A stretch of DNA of 42,150 nucleotides, taken from Clostridia bacterium. Lineage in GTDB: Bacteria > Bacillota > Clostridia > Christensenellales > Aristaeellaceae. Of the stretch, positions 34,065 to 42,150 are shown piece after piece. The stretch spans positions 1 to 42,150 of the forward strand of contig JAFUBA010000111.1 of assembly GCA_017460395.1 (NCBI GenBank), given 5' to 3'. Under the pieces are notes generated by a model. It did not search any database. It had not been told where the DNA came from and saw nothing but the letters and a program-made list of their open reading frames with translations. Within the stretch, counting starts at the first letter, position 1. Every line of letters starts with the position of its first letter. Both the position numbers and the translations under genes were made by a program.

Positions 34065-35732
34065 TCAGCGAATCTGGGTTTCAGATCCACGGGGCTGACC
34101 GTAGGCTTCTGCGGTGATGGTTCCGTCAAGAACCTCGCTCACAAACTGCATGACGGTCTCATCCATCGGGATGCCGGTGTCGAAGGAGCTGGTGCTTCTT
34201 CCGAACACGTTGTAGGTGTCGCCGCCGGCAGAGCAGAAGTTGTTGGTCACCACAGCATAGGTGGCTGCAGGATCAAAGGCTTCGCCATTGATGGCGGTGA
34301 TGGTGACACGCTGGATGGACTTGGGAGCATAGTAGGTGGTCTCTTTGCCGTCAAGGATGTACAGGTCGCCCTGGTCATACGCCTTGGTGGTGTCGAGGGT
34401 GTAGGTGATGCCGCTGGTCTGGGGATAACCGCCGATGGCCTCGGGCGTGCAATAGGTGGATGCTTCGAGGGCCTCCAGCAGCTCTTCGCCGGTCACATAC
34501 ACGACAGCAACGGTGTTGCCAAAGGGCAGCACGGTGTTGATCATGTTCATGGTGATGTCGCCGGCTTCGATGGTGGCACGGATGCCGCCGCCGTTGGTGA
34601 TGCCGACCACATGGTTGGGCTCAGCCTGCTCAATGCCACCTTCCTTGAGCACGCTCCAGACCATGGCGTCGCAGATCAGATCGCCCAGGTTGGTTTCCTC
34701 GGTGCGGTTGCCGGGATCGCGCTCGCCGTTGAGGACGACTTCGGTCTTGGCAAACACAGCGCCGTACTTGGCTTCCACTTCGTCCACAATTGCCTTGGCC
34801 TGAGCAAGCACTGCTTCGTCCTGAGCAAGGCCTTCGGTAGCCACCAGGAAGTGATCTTCGATGGCCTTGGTGGCATTGTCGATGACCACAACACCGATGT
34901 TGGCAAACTTGGTGCCGGTGGACTGGATGGGCTCGCCGTTTTCACCGGCGGTCATGACAGTGTGGGAATGGCCGTCCAGGAGGATATCGGCGCCTTCGAT
35001 GTGATTCCACAGGTCGATGGAGCGATAGCCGTTGGGGGCAGACTCGGCATCCACGCCAAGGTGGGTCAGGCCGACCACGACATCAGCTTCTGCCTTGAGG
35101 GCATCAATCTGAGCCTGTGCACAGGTGTACAGATCGCCAAAGGTCACAAAGGAGATTTCCTTGATCAGTCCGGGATTGACCTTGGTGGCAGTCTCGGGCG
35201 TTTCCATGCCGAAGAAGCCAACCTTGAGGCCGGAGGGGGTAGTGATGACGGTGGAACCATCATAGATGGAAGCGCCGGTTTCATCCACGATCACGTCTGC
35301 GCAGACGACCTTGAACTGAGCCTTGGACAGGTTGTCCAGAAGCTGAGCATAGCCAAAGTCGAATTCGTGGTTGCCCAGGGTGATCACATCGTATCCGGCA
35401 GCATTCATCAGTTCAACGGCAGACAGCCCCTTGCTGGTGCTGACATAGGTTGTGCCCTGAGAAAAGTCACCGGCATCAGCCACGATGACGTCAGCGCCAA
35501 GGGCCTGGAACTGGGCCTTGAGTGCGGCGATGTAGGCATAGCCTTCCACGGCACCGTGCACGTCATTGGAGTGCAGGATCACGGTTTTTCCAGAGTAGTC
35601 ACTGGCAAGCTCGGTCACGAACTTGGCCTGCTCGGCGTACTCTTCTCCGGACAGATCCGCCATAGCAAAGCTCATGGAGAAGACCATGAGAAGCGCCATG
35701 ACAAGAGCCATCAAGCGACGGGAGTTCCTCAT
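34065..35732 (-). CDS. Secreted 5'-nucleotidase / 2',3'-cyclic phosphodiesterase family protein
   Basis: This is an extracellular enzyme of the 5'-nucleotidase (UshA/YfkN) family that frees phosphate and nucleosides. A signal peptide is clear at the start: MRNSRR, a hydrophobic run and FAMA. The metallophosphoesterase part has ILHSNDVHGAVEG, VIVADAGDFSQGTT, LGNHEFDFGYAQL, GLTHLGVD and LLDGHSHT. The C-terminal nucleotide-binding domain has GITNGGGIRATIEAGDIT, LPFGNTVAVVYVTGEELLEAL and SAGGDTYNVFG. ATG 35732 has AGGAGG upstream at about 10 nt. No C-terminal anchor or sorting motif is present, so it is probably released. It has 555 residues. Confidence 0.95.
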   Translation of the reverse strand: MRNSRRLMALVMALLMVFSMSFAMADLSGEEYAEQAKFVTELASDYSGKTVILHSNDVHGAVEGYAYIAALKAQFQALGADVIVADAGDFSQGTTYVSTSKGLSAVELMNAAGYDVITLGNHEFDFGYAQLLDNLSKAQFKVVCADVIVDETGASIYDGSTVITTPSGLKVGFFGMETPETATKVNPGLIKEISFVTFGDLYTCAQAQIDALKAEADVVVGLTHLGVDAESAPNGYRSIDLWNHIEGADILLDGHSHTVMTAGENGEPIQSTGTKFANIGVVVIDNATKAIEDHFLVATEGLAQDEAVLAQAKAIVDEVEAKYGAVFAKTEVVLNGERDPGNRTEETNLGDLICDAMVWSVLKEGGIEQAEPNHVVGITNGGGIRATIEAGDITMNMINTVLPFGNTVAVVYVTGEELLEALEASTYCTPEAIGGYPQTSGITYTLDTTKAYDQGDLYILDGKETTYYAPKSIQRVTITAINGEAFDPAATYAVVTNNFCSAGGDTYNVFGRSTSSFDTGIPMDETVMQFVSEVLDGTITAEAYGQPRGSETQIR

Positions 35733-35919
35733 GCGAATCAAACCTCCTGTGTCATTGGATATAGGTAGTAGAGAGTGGAAAGAAGCAAGACAGATCTTGC
35801 GATCTGACTGGAAAAAGAATAGCTCAATTGCCATGAAAAAACAAGAAGACGAAGAAGGACGGGCACCAGATGACGTACGAAACGTACCGAAGCCGAAGAA
35901 GCAATTTTCGTAGGACCCC
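35733..35919. other. Divergent gap between 5'-nucleotidase and tRNA-Pro
   Basis: The stretch carries the leader of the 5'-nucleotidase on the - strand and the start of the tRNA promoter on the + strand. A CAGATC...GATCTG stem near 35798-35813 is the only structure I noted. No convincing - strand promoter was found. Confidence 0.3.
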
Positions 35920-35947
35920 TTGACAGAAAACTGCCTGGTGATATAAT
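35920..35947 (+). promoter_or_regulatory. Sigma-A promoter for tRNA-Pro
   Basis: TTGACA (35920-35925), 16-bp spacer, TATAAT (35942-35947): both boxes are exact consensus, as expected for a stable RNA gene. The tRNA begins about 24 nt after the likely start site. Confidence 0.9.
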
Positions 35948-35977
35948 ACTGCATGTTCCGTGAGGAACGGAAGATAT

Positions 35978-36051
35978 CTGGGTGTGGCGCAGTTTGGTAG
36001 CGTGCCTGAATGGGGTTCAGGAGGCCGGAAGTTCAAGTCTTCTCACCCAGA
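35978..36051 (+). tRNA. tRNA-Pro (anticodon GGG)
   Basis: The sequence folds as a cloverleaf: acceptor CTGGGTG with CACCCAG, D arm GCGC/GCGT with loop AGTTTGGTA, anticodon stem CCTGA/TCAGG with loop ATGGGGT (anticodon GGG, reading CCC and CCU), 5-nt variable loop, and T arm GGAAG-TTCAAGT-CTTCT. The 3' CCA is not encoded. It is flanked by its own promoter and a strong terminator. Confidence 0.95.
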
Positions 36052-36056
36052 CGCTG

Positions 36057-36092
36057 AAATATCTCAGGGCAATAGCCCTGAGATATTTTTTT
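36057..36092 (+). terminator. Intrinsic terminator after tRNA-Pro
   Basis: A 14-bp perfect stem (AAATATCTCAGGGC with GCCCTGAGATATTT), loop AATA, and a T run of seven. Confidence 0.94.
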
Positions 36093-36127
36093 AGAAAAAT
36101 CGGAGCTCTTGGGCGAGGTGAGTAAGC

Positions 36128-36718
36128 ATGTATGCATTTATCGAGGGCACGGTCTGCGAGAAGGGAAACGGACTGCTGGTGCTTGAGGCCGGCGGCGTTG
36201 GCTATCTCCTGCAGTGCTCCATGACAACACTCTCCGCAGTTCCCGCCATCGGCGAGAAAATGAAGTGCCATACATATCTCAGTGTCCGTGAAGATGCCAT
36301 GGATCTGTATGGATTTGCATCTAAAGACGAAAAGAAGATGTTTCTTTCCCTCACCGGTATTTCGGGTGTAGGCGCAAAGATGGCCCTTTCCATTCTTGGT
36401 ACCATGAATCTGCAGGATCTGTCCATGGCCATCATGATGGAAGATACGGCCTCCCTTTGCCGGGCACCGGGCGTGGGAAAGAAGATTGCACAGAGAATCA
36501 TCATGGAGCTGAAGGACAAGACCGCGGCTGCCACGGTGACAAGTGGCGGTACGGCCCCTGCAGCGGGCGGCACATCGGATCCCCTCGGGGAGGCACTGGA
36601 AGCCATGATTGCCCTGGGGTATACTTCACAGGAAGCAGCCAGTGCACTGAAGAACGTCAAGGCAGACACGGCAGAAGATATGGTCCGTCTTGCGCTCCGC
36701 GCCATGGCGGGCACCTGA
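36128..36718 (+). CDS. Holliday junction DNA helicase subunit RuvA
   Basis: RuvA binds four-way DNA junctions and loads the RuvB motor. The 196-residue protein has the OB-fold N-domain (MYAFIEGTVCEKGNG, VGYLLQCS) and YLSVREDAMDLYGFAS. The two HhH motifs are LTGISGVGAKMALSIL and CRAPGVGKKIAQRIIMELKD. The C-terminal UBA-like domain is EALEAMIALGYTSQEAASAL. GGGCGAGGTGAG precedes the ATG. ruvB and queA follow, the common Firmicutes group. Confidence 0.96.
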   Translation: MYAFIEGTVCEKGNGLLVLEAGGVGYLLQCSMTTLSAVPAIGEKMKCHTYLSVREDAMDLYGFASKDEKKMFLSLTGISGVGAKMALSILGTMNLQDLSMAIMMEDTASLCRAPGVGKKIAQRIIMELKDKTAAATVTSGGTAPAAGGTSDPLGEALEAMIALGYTSQEAASALKNVKADTAEDMVRLALRAMAGT

Positions 36719-36789
36719 TGTACTTGGAAGACTGCCAGAGGGGCAGAGAACAGTGACCACGGAGTGGGAGCGACGGACAAGGAGGTACC

Positions 36790-37812
36790 ATGGAAGACGA
36801 ACGGGTTGTATCTGCAGTGATACAAGGGGATGACGCTGCGCTGGAAAACAGCCTGCGCCCGCATAATCTTTCTGAGTATGTCGGTCAGGAGGCTGTAAAG
36901 AGCAGTCTGAAGATTTACATTGAAGCCGCACTGAAGCGGCATGAACCGCTGGATCATATCCTGCTCTATGGACCGCCAGGCCTTGGCAAAACCACGCTGG
37001 CATCCATCGTTGCGGCAGAAATGGGGCAGAATATCCGCGTCACATCCGGCCCTGCCATTGAGCGCCCCGGTGATCTGGCATCTATTCTTGCAAATCTCGG
37101 CGAGAATGATGTGCTGTTCATCGATGAGATTCACAGACTGTCCAGGTCTGTGGAGGAAGTGCTCTATCCTGCCATGGAGGACTTCGCCATCGACATCATG
37201 CTGGGCAAGGGTCCGACGGCGCGATCCATGCGTGTGGCCGTGCCGCATTTCACACTGGTGGGCGCCACCACCAGGGCGGGTCTTCTCTCTGCGCCTCTGC
37301 GCGACCGATTCGGGATCATCTACAGGCTCGAAATGTATCAGCCGGAGGAGCTGGCAAAGATCCTGACGAGGTCTGCAGGCATCCTGAAGGTGAAGGAAAC
37401 GAAGCCGGAGGGTATGCTGGAGCTGGCCAGGCGCAGCCGCGGCACGCCGAGAATCGCAAACCGCATGCTGAAGCGTGCCAGAGACTTTGCAGAGGTGAGG
37501 GGAAACGGCACAATCACCAAGGAGATTGCGGATCAGGCACTGACCATGGAGGGCGTGGACAATCTGGGCCTTGATAAGACAGACCGAACGATGCTGGAGA
37601 CCATGATGGACAAGTTTGGCGGGGGCCCTGTGGGCCTTGACACGCTGGCTGCCACCACGGGAGAGGACGCCACGACCATCGAGGACGTGTATGAACCGTA
37701 CCTCATGCAGCTCGGGTTCATCCTTCGCACGCCGAGGGGCAGAATCTGCACGGAAGCGGCCTGGAAGCACATGAACCGCATCATGCCTGCAGGTGCACAG
37801 ACATCGATCTGA
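36790..37812 (+). CDS. Holliday junction DNA helicase subunit RuvB
   Basis: RuvB is the AAA+ motor that drives branch migration. The 340-residue protein has Walker [17 protein letters not shown], Walker [36 protein letters not shown] (sensor 1 and arginine finger) and the sensor 2 and winged-helix part [25 protein letters not shown]-type [15 protein letters not shown] lies at the end. GACAAGGAGGTACC precedes the ATG. Confidence 0.97.
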   Translation: MEDERVVSAVIQGDDAALENSLRPHNLSEYVGQEAVKSSLKIYIEAALKRHEPLDHILLYGPPGLGKTTLASIVAAEMGQNIRVTSGPAIERPGDLASILANLGENDVLFIDEIHRLSRSVEEVLYPAMEDFAIDIMLGKGPTARSMRVAVPHFTLVGATTRAGLLSAPLRDRFGIIYRLEMYQPEELAKILTRSAGILKVKETKPEGMLELARRSRGTPRIANRMLKRARDFAEVRGNGTITKEIADQALTMEGVDNLGLDKTDRTMLETMMDKFGGGPVGLDTLAATTGEDATTIEDVYEPYLMQLGFILRTPRGRICTEAAWKHMNRIMPAGAQTSI

Positions 37813-37842
37813 ATCTGAAGACGGGTAAAGTGGTGAAAACGC

Positions 37843-38862
37843 GTGAAGACATCTGATTTCGATTATGAACTTCCGGAGAGTCTGATTGCACAGACTCCAG
37901 TGGAACCGCGGGACAGCTCCCGTATGATGGTGGTGCACCGGGATCTGGGAACACGGGAGGACCGGCACTTTTATGATTTGCCGGAGTATCTTCGTGCCGG
38001 CGATGTGCTGGTGATCAATGAGACGAAGGTCATCCCCGCACGTCTTCTCGGGATCAAGGAGGAAACCGGGATACCGGTGGAAGTGCTTCTGCTCAAGCGG
38101 GAGAATGCGACCGACTGGGAAGCACTGGTGAAGCCCGGACGCAGACTGAAGCCGGGAACGATGTGCTCGTTTGGAGACGGACGGCTCAGATGCGAAATCC
38201 TGGATACGGTCCAGGAAACTGGCGGCAGAAAGATCCGGTTTTCCTACAAAGGTGTTTTCGAAGAAATCCTGGATGAACTCGGCGAGATGCCGCTTCCGCC
38301 CTATATTCATGAGCATCTCGAAGACAGGAACCGCTACCAGACGGTATATGCAAAGCAGGAAGGATCTGCGGCAGCACCGACGGCCGGGCTGCACTTTACC
38401 CCGGAGCTGATGGAAAAGATCAGGAACATGGGTGTTGAGATCGTGCCCGTCCTCCTGCATGTCGGGCTTGGCACGTTCAGGCCGGTTCAGGTGAACGATG
38501 TGGAAGAACACCACATGCATTCTGAATTCTACCAGGTGACGCAGGAGGCCGCGGAAAAAATCAACCAGAGAAAGGGAAGACTGATCTGCGTGGGTACCAC
38601 CAGTGTGCGGACGATCGAGACGGTGGCGGACGCGGAAGGAAAGATCCATGCGGGTAGCGGGGATACGGCGATCTTTATCAAGCCCGGCGTGAAAATCAAA
38701 GCGGTGGAGGGGCTGATCACCAATTTCCATCTCCCGCAGTCGACACTGCTTATGCTGGTATCGACACTCATGGGACGGGAGAATGCTCTGGATGCCTACC
38801 GGGATGCAGTGGAGAAGAAGTACAGGTTTTTCTCCTTCGGAGATGCCATGCTGATTCTCTGA
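37843..38862 (+). CDS. tRNA preQ1(34) S-adenosylmethionine ribosyltransferase-isomerase QueA
   Basis: QueA transfers and isomerises the ribose of SAM to form epoxyqueuosine in tRNA. The 339-residue protein has [43 protein letters not shown] and [46 protein letters not shown] [13 protein letters not shown] and [17 protein letters not shown] follow. The start is GTG 37843, matching the family N-terminus; AAAGTGGTGA lies upstream. The usual next gene tgt is absent; instead there is a non-coding gap and a restriction-modification locus. Confidence 0.96.
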   Translation: MKTSDFDYELPESLIAQTPVEPRDSSRMMVVHRDLGTREDRHFYDLPEYLRAGDVLVINETKVIPARLLGIKEETGIPVEVLLLKRENATDWEALVKPGRRLKPGTMCSFGDGRLRCEILDTVQETGGRKIRFSYKGVFEEILDELGEMPLPPYIHEHLEDRNRYQTVYAKQEGSAAAPTAGLHFTPELMEKIRNMGVEIVPVLLHVGLGTFRPVQVNDVEEHHMHSEFYQVTQEAAEKINQRKGRLICVGTTSVRTIETVADAEGKIHAGSGDTAIFIKPGVKIKAVEGLITNFHLPQSTLLMLVSTLMGRENALDAYRDAVEKKYRFFSFGDAMLIL

Positions 38863-39246
38863 TTCGTGAAGAAATTGGACAGGCTCCATGGGGCTATATA
38901 GAACAGCAGAAACGAGCAGGCAGAGACGCATGCTCGTTTCTTCGCATATGCTCGCAGGCCATCTCTGCTCTTTCCAGATCTCTCCGAGAACGGGTATACA
39001 TCGTGTGAAGCCTGATCGGAATTGTACTCGGTGCACACAACCAGATGGCAGGTGTCCAGAAATCATTGAAAAGATACCTCGGCACCAGTGAATCTTCTCC
39101 AAGTCCAGATGTCTTTGCAGCATGGACACGCTTACAGGTATTCAGGTATTTTCTGTTCCTGTTGGCGGGCCATTTATTCGTATGCCCATGCGGAACATAT
39201 CTCCTTCATCAGCACGAGATGATACAGATGGGTTTATAATAATTCA
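38863..39246. other. Non-coding junction between queA and the hsd locus
   Basis: About 380 bp with no gene that I can support. After the hairpin at 38908 it holds GTGTCCA (39052) and TGGACAC (39122) as a 7-bp inverted repeat about 70 bp apart. AT content rises toward the hsd genes. This may be the edge of a transferred segment, but no integrase, direct repeat or IS end was seen. Confidence 0.45.
38908..38941 (+). terminator. Terminator-like hairpin after queA
   Basis: A perfect 11-bp stem (AGAAACGAGCA with TGCTCGTTTCT) with a 12-nt loop. T residues lie in the 3' arm but no clear run follows, so strength is uncertain. Confidence 0.55.
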
Positions 39247-39275
39247 TTGAATCCCACAGTGAAATCTTGTAAAAT
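39247..39275 (+). promoter_or_regulatory. Candidate promoter for hsdM-hsdS
   Basis: TTGAAT (39247-39252), 17-bp spacer, TAAAAT (39270-39275). It implies a leader of about 130 nt that contains an AACCTG...CAGGTT repeat. Confidence 0.55.
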
Positions 39276-39410
39276 GTCAAACGGTTTATCGAGTCAATCG
39301 AATATCTCGCGTAGCGGGTTTCTGCACTGCTTGAGGAAAGAGCAGAACCTGCAAACCAGATGCCTACAGGTTGCTGCATACTGCGTGTAATATTGATGGA
39401 GGGCAAGAGA

Positions 39411-40988
39411 ATGCCGGTGGACACCAGAAAAGAACAGGAACGGGACGAACTGCACCGAGCAATTTGGGCTATAGCTGATGATCTTCGCGGTGCTGTAGAT
39501 GGCTGGGATTTTAAGAACTATGTGCTCGTCACGATGTTCTATCGCTACATTTCTGAAAACCTGACTGCGTACATCAATGAGGGTGAGCATGAAGCTGGCA
39601 ACACAGATTTTGACTATGCTCAGATGTCAGATGCGGACGCCGAGGAAGCAAGGCAGGGGCTGGTAGAGGAAAAGGGCTTCTTCATCCTGCCCAGTGAGCT
39701 CTTCTGCAATGTACGGGCAAGTGCAGCACAGAATGAAAACCTGAATGAGAACCTGGAACGAGTCTTCCGACATATCGAAGATTCAGCAAAGGGCAGTCAG
39801 TCAGAAGGCGACTTTGCGGGCCTGTTTGATGATTTCGACGTGAACAGCAACAAGCTCGGAAGCACTGTGGCCAAGCGCAACGAGCGTCTGACCAAGTTGC
39901 TCGATGGCATTGCATCCATGAATCTCGGTTCCGTGAAAGACCACGAGATAGATGCCTTCGGTGACGCATATGAGTATCTCATGACAATGTATGCCTCCAA
40001 TGCTGGCAAGTCCGGTGGAGAGTTCTTCACGCCGGCAGATATTTCTGTGTTGCTGACGCGCCTCGGTACTGTGGGCAAGACTAAGATCAATAAGGTGTAT
40101 GATCCGGCGTGTGGCAGCGGATCTCTATTATTAAAAGTGGAGTCAGTTTTGGGCAAGGACGCGGTGGTAAATGGCTTTTTCGGTCAGGAAATAAACATCA
40201 CCACCTACAACCTTTGCCGCATCAACATGTTCCTCCACGATATTGGGTTTGAAAAATTCGATATTGCGTGTGAAGATACGCTTACAAATCCACAGCACTG
40301 GGATGACGAACCTTTTGAACTGATCGTTTCAAATCCACCGTATTCTATCAAATGGGCCGGCGATGATAACCCGATCCTGATCAATGATCCCAGGTTTTCT
40401 CCGGCGGGCGTGCTAGCGCCAAAGAGTAAGGCAGATATGGCCTTTATTATGCACTCGCTGTCATGGCTTGCTCCGAATGGCACAGCTGCGATTGTCTGCT
40501 TTCCGGGCATCATGTATCGTGGCGGAGCAGAGCAGAAGATCCGGAAATATTTGGTGGACAATAACTTTGTTGACTGTGTCATACAGCTCCCGAGCAACTT
40601 GTTTTTCGGGACCTCTATTGCTACGTGTATCATGGTCCTGAAGCGTGGCAAAGCTGACAACAAGATTCTATTCATTGATGCCACCAACCAATGTGTGAAG
40701 GTGACGAACAACAACAAGCTCCTGCCGGAACATATTGATACCATCGTGAATGCATTTGCTGACCGCAAGGATATCGACTATCTCTGCCGACTGGTAGATT
40801 ATGATGGGGTTAAGGAACAGAACTACAACCTTTCTGTTTCCACTTATGTGGAGCAGGAGGATACCAGGGAGAAAATCGATATTGTAAAGCTTAATGCTGA
40901 GATAAAGGAAATCGTCGCTCGTGAGCAGGTTCTCCGTGATGAAATTGATAAGATAATTGCAGAGATCGAAGGAGGGCAAGACGCATGA
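39411..40988 (+). CDS. Type I restriction-modification system methylase subunit HsdM
   Basis: HsdM is the adenine-N6 methylase subunit that, with HsdS, marks the host's sites. The 525-residue protein has the N-terminal helical HsdM domain (ELHRAIWAIADDLRG, YVLVTMFYRYISENL). Then come GGEFFTPADISVLLTRL, SAM motif I YDPACGSGSLLL, GQEINITTYNLCRINMFLHDI and the catalytic NPPY at residues 308-311. Length and motifs place it with M.EcoR124I (type IC). ATG 39411 has GGAGGG 8 nt upstream. It overlaps hsdS by 4 bp (ATGA). No hsdR is in the window; it would be expected to the right. Confidence 0.95.
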   Translation: MPVDTRKEQERDELHRAIWAIADDLRGAVDGWDFKNYVLVTMFYRYISENLTAYINEGEHEAGNTDFDYAQMSDADAEEARQGLVEEKGFFILPSELFCNVRASAAQNENLNENLERVFRHIEDSAKGSQSEGDFAGLFDDFDVNSNKLGSTVAKRNERLTKLLDGIASMNLGSVKDHEIDAFGDAYEYLMTMYASNAGKSGGEFFTPADISVLLTRLGTVGKTKINKVYDPACGSGSLLLKVESVLGKDAVVNGFFGQEINITTYNLCRINMFLHDIGFEKFDIACEDTLTNPQHWDDEPFELIVSNPPYSIKWAGDDNPILINDPRFSPAGVLAPKSKADMAFIMHSLSWLAPNGTAAIVCFPGIMYRGGAEQKIRKYLVDNNFVDCVIQLPSNLFFGTSIATCIMVLKRGKADNKILFIDATNQCVKVTNNNKLLPEHIDTIVNAFADRKDIDYLCRLVDYDGVKEQNYNLSVSTYVEQEDTREKIDIVKLNAEIKEIVAREQVLRDEIDKIIAEIEGGQDA

Positions 40989-42150
40989 GCAAATTGGATG
41001 ATTTGATTACTGAACTGTGCCCTAATGGTGTTGAATATAGCAGATTGGTTGATGTATGTGATGATATTATTGTACCAATGAGGGATAGACCAAAGGATCT
41101 TACTGGACCTATTCCGTGGTGTCGTATTGAGGATAAGGAAGGGCAATACTTTAATGGATCTTTGTCGGAGTTAGGCGTTACAGAAGAAACGATAAAGAAA
41201 ATGAATTTAAAGGTTTTTCCTACCGGAACGGTTATTTGCTCATGTAGTGCCTCTATAGGCGCATATGCAATCAATACTCAGCCATTGATAACAAACCAAA
41301 CCTTCATAGGGTTGGTTTGTGGCACAAGGTTGTATAACAAGTATCTCCTGCATTATATGGAAACTCAAACGGCATATTTATTGTCACAGGCATCTACAGG
41401 AACTATTCCTTACATATCACGTAAGAAGTTTGAAGAAATGGCGGTTCCTGTACCTCCTATTGAGGTGCAGCGTGAAATTGTCCGGATTCTTGACACTTTC
41501 ACAGAGCTTACAGCAGAGCTTACAGCAGAGCTTACAGCAAGGAAGCAGCAGTACGAGTATTATCGGAATGAAATCCTAAGTTTTGATAATAAGGTTGAAA
41601 AGCGTTCCTTGTCTGAAATTGCCAATGTTTTTCGCGGTGAATATATTACCAAGAAAGATTCTACCCCGGGCAGTATACCTGTGATATTAGGCGGTCAGGA
41701 ACCGGCTTATTACATAAATAAGGCAAACCATGAAGGTGAGATAGTTGTTATTGCTCGAAGTGGCGCATCAGCCGGATTTGTTTCATACTGGAATGAACCA
41801 ATTTATGTTACGGATGGCTTTGGGTATGAAGCAAGAAGTGATGTTGTAATTTCCAAATACCTGTACTATGTGCTCAAACACTTAGAACCGGAATTAAATG
41901 ACATGAAGCGTGGTGCCGGAGTGCCTCACGTCAGTGGAGAAATGCTTGGAAGGGTTGAACTACCTGTACCACCGATTGAAGTGCAAAAGAGACTTGTAGA
42001 TGTTTTAGATAACTTCGACGCTATTTGTTCTGACCTGAACATTGGCCTTCCTGCCGAAATAGAAGCCCGTCAAAAACAATATGAATATTACAGAGATTTG
42101 CTATTGACATTCATTGAAAAAGGCAACACAATATTGACAGACAGACAGAC
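40985..42150 (+). CDS. Type I restriction-modification specificity subunit HsdS (3' end cut by window)
   Basis: HsdS chooses the DNA target of the type I enzyme. The frame is open from ATG 40985 to the end of the window (388 codons). Two target-recognition domains are seen, each followed by a conserved spacer helix. The first spacer begins PVPPIEVQREIVRILDTFTE and has three TAEL-type repeats before ARKQQYEYYRNEIL. The second begins PVPPIEVQKRLVDVLDNFDA and ends with ARQKQYEYYRDLLL. This layout is that of EcoR124-family (type IC) HsdS. The stop codon is not in the window, but the distal conserved region is nearly complete. The gene is clearly AT-richer than its neighbours up to queA, a sign of transfer. 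Confidence 0.93.
   Translation, partial: MSKLDDLITELCPNGVEYSRLVDVCDDIIVPMRDRPKDLTGPIPWCRIEDKEGQYFNGSLSELGVTEETIKKMNLKVFPTGTVICSCSASIGAYAINTQPLITNQTFIGLVCGTRLYNKYLLHYMETQTAYLLSQASTGTIPYISRKKFEEMAVPVPPIEVQREIVRILDTFTELTAELTAELTARKQQYEYYRNEILSFDNKVEKRSLSEIANVFRGEYITKKDSTPGSIPVILGGQEPAYYINKANHEGEIVVIARSGASAGFVSYWNEPIYVTDGFGYEARSDVVISKYLYYVLKHLEPELNDMKRGAGVPHVSGEMLGRVELPVPPIEVQKRLVDVLDNFDAICSDLNIGLPAEIEARQKQYEYYRDLLLTFIEKGNTILTDRQ
41504..41539 (+). repeat. Three perfect 12-bp TAEL-coding repeats in hsdS
   Basis: GAGCTTACAGCA occurs three times without a mismatch (41504-41515, 41516-41527, 41528-41539), coding ELTA three times in the central helix of HsdS. In EcoR124 two versus three copies of the equivalent repeat change the spacer of the recognition site by one base pair. 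The tract can gain or lose copies in frame by slippage or unequal crossing over. Confidence 0.97.
42136..42150 (+). repeat. GACA tetranucleotide tract at the window edge
   Basis: GACA is repeated 3.75 times (15 bases) up to the last base of the window, within the 3' part of the hsdS frame. Its full length is not visible. Tetranucleotide tracts inside reading frames can cause frame-shifting phase variation; alternatively the window or contig may simply break in a simple repeat. Confidence 0.75.

Noticed and set aside
39052..39128. Insertion sequence or transposon end between queA and hsdM (GTGTCCA...TGGACAC)
   Set aside because: Only 7 bp of inverted repeat, no transposase frame between, and no target duplication visible.
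36202..39129. A 975-codon open frame on the - strand across ruvA, ruvB, queA and the gap after it
   Set aside because: It lies antisense to three clear conserved genes and its translation is rich in His, Arg and Cys with no domain. Long antisense frames are common in GC-rich coding DNA. The same holds for the - strand frames over pta (4246-5487), ackA (5571-7058), murD (25400-27070) and ftsZ (29798-31012), and the + strand frame over the 5'-nucleotidase (34611-35768).
41504..41539. CRISPR-like repeat array
   Set aside because: The units are 12 bp, directly adjacent without spacers and in frame within hsdS, so they are protein-coding tandem repeats.

Overview
The window looks like chromosomal DNA of a GC-rich member of the Clostridia (Bacillota). 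The signs are strong G-rich Shine-Dalgarno sites, near-consensus sigma-A promoters, a T-box leader on a tRNA synthetase, RemA (DUF370), RsfS and a fused NadD-YqeK, a DNPR-type MurE (meso-diaminopimelate), a clostridial-style GHMP galactokinase, and the acetate kinase/phosphotransacetylase pair. The exact family cannot be fixed from sequence reading alone. Nearly all genes are core genes on the + strand. Only rsfS, nadD-yqeK and a secreted 5'-nucleotidase lie on the - strand.

Layout: 1-3.1 kb holds the end of an oligopeptide importer (a 5'-broken oppD, then oppF) followed by an M42 aminopeptidase. 3.3-4.2 kb is a lone methyltransferase. 4.4-6.8 kb is pta-ackA (acetate and ATP from acetyl-CoA). 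6.8-7.7 kb is yceD-rpmF. 7.7-10.9 kb is a valine T-box leader, a small membrane protein and valS. 11.0-12.9 kb is rsmH-rsmI (16S rRNA methylation). 13.0-13.9 kb is a DegV protein. 14.1-17.5 kb is yicC-remA-gmk-rpoZ-coaBC, the usual Firmicutes order. 17.5-19.2 kb is the convergent nadD-yqeK and rsfS. 19.6-20.9 kb is a zinc-ribbon/acidic-tail protein with a metallophosphoesterase. 21.4-31.1 kb is a reduced division and cell wall (dcw) cluster: mraZ, ftsL-like, murE, mraY, murD, divIB, ftsA, ftsZ. 31.2-34.0 kb is a sugar-binding lipoprotein with a galactokinase-like kinase. 34.1-35.7 kb is the 5'-nucleotidase. 36.0 kb is tRNA-Pro(GGG). 36.1-38.9 kb is ruvA-ruvB-queA. From 39.4 kb to the end is a type I restriction-modification locus (hsdM, hsdS), visibly more AT-rich than the rest.

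Most of the window is ordinary housekeeping. The points worth a second look are: the HsdS gene, which carries three perfect copies of the 12-bp TAEL-coding repeat known from EcoR124 to set the spacing of the recognition site, with a GACA tetranucleotide tract at the window edge; the shortened dcw cluster (no ftsI, murF, ftsW, murG or murC, and rsmH moved 10 kb away); an 11-bp hairpin placed between the Shine-Dalgarno and the AUG of ackA; a galactokinase-like enzyme with Asn in place of the sugar-binding Glu; a broken oppD next to a terminator; and a long structured leader before the zinc-ribbon gene. I did not find a clear new defence or mobile system, CRISPR array or insertion sequence.
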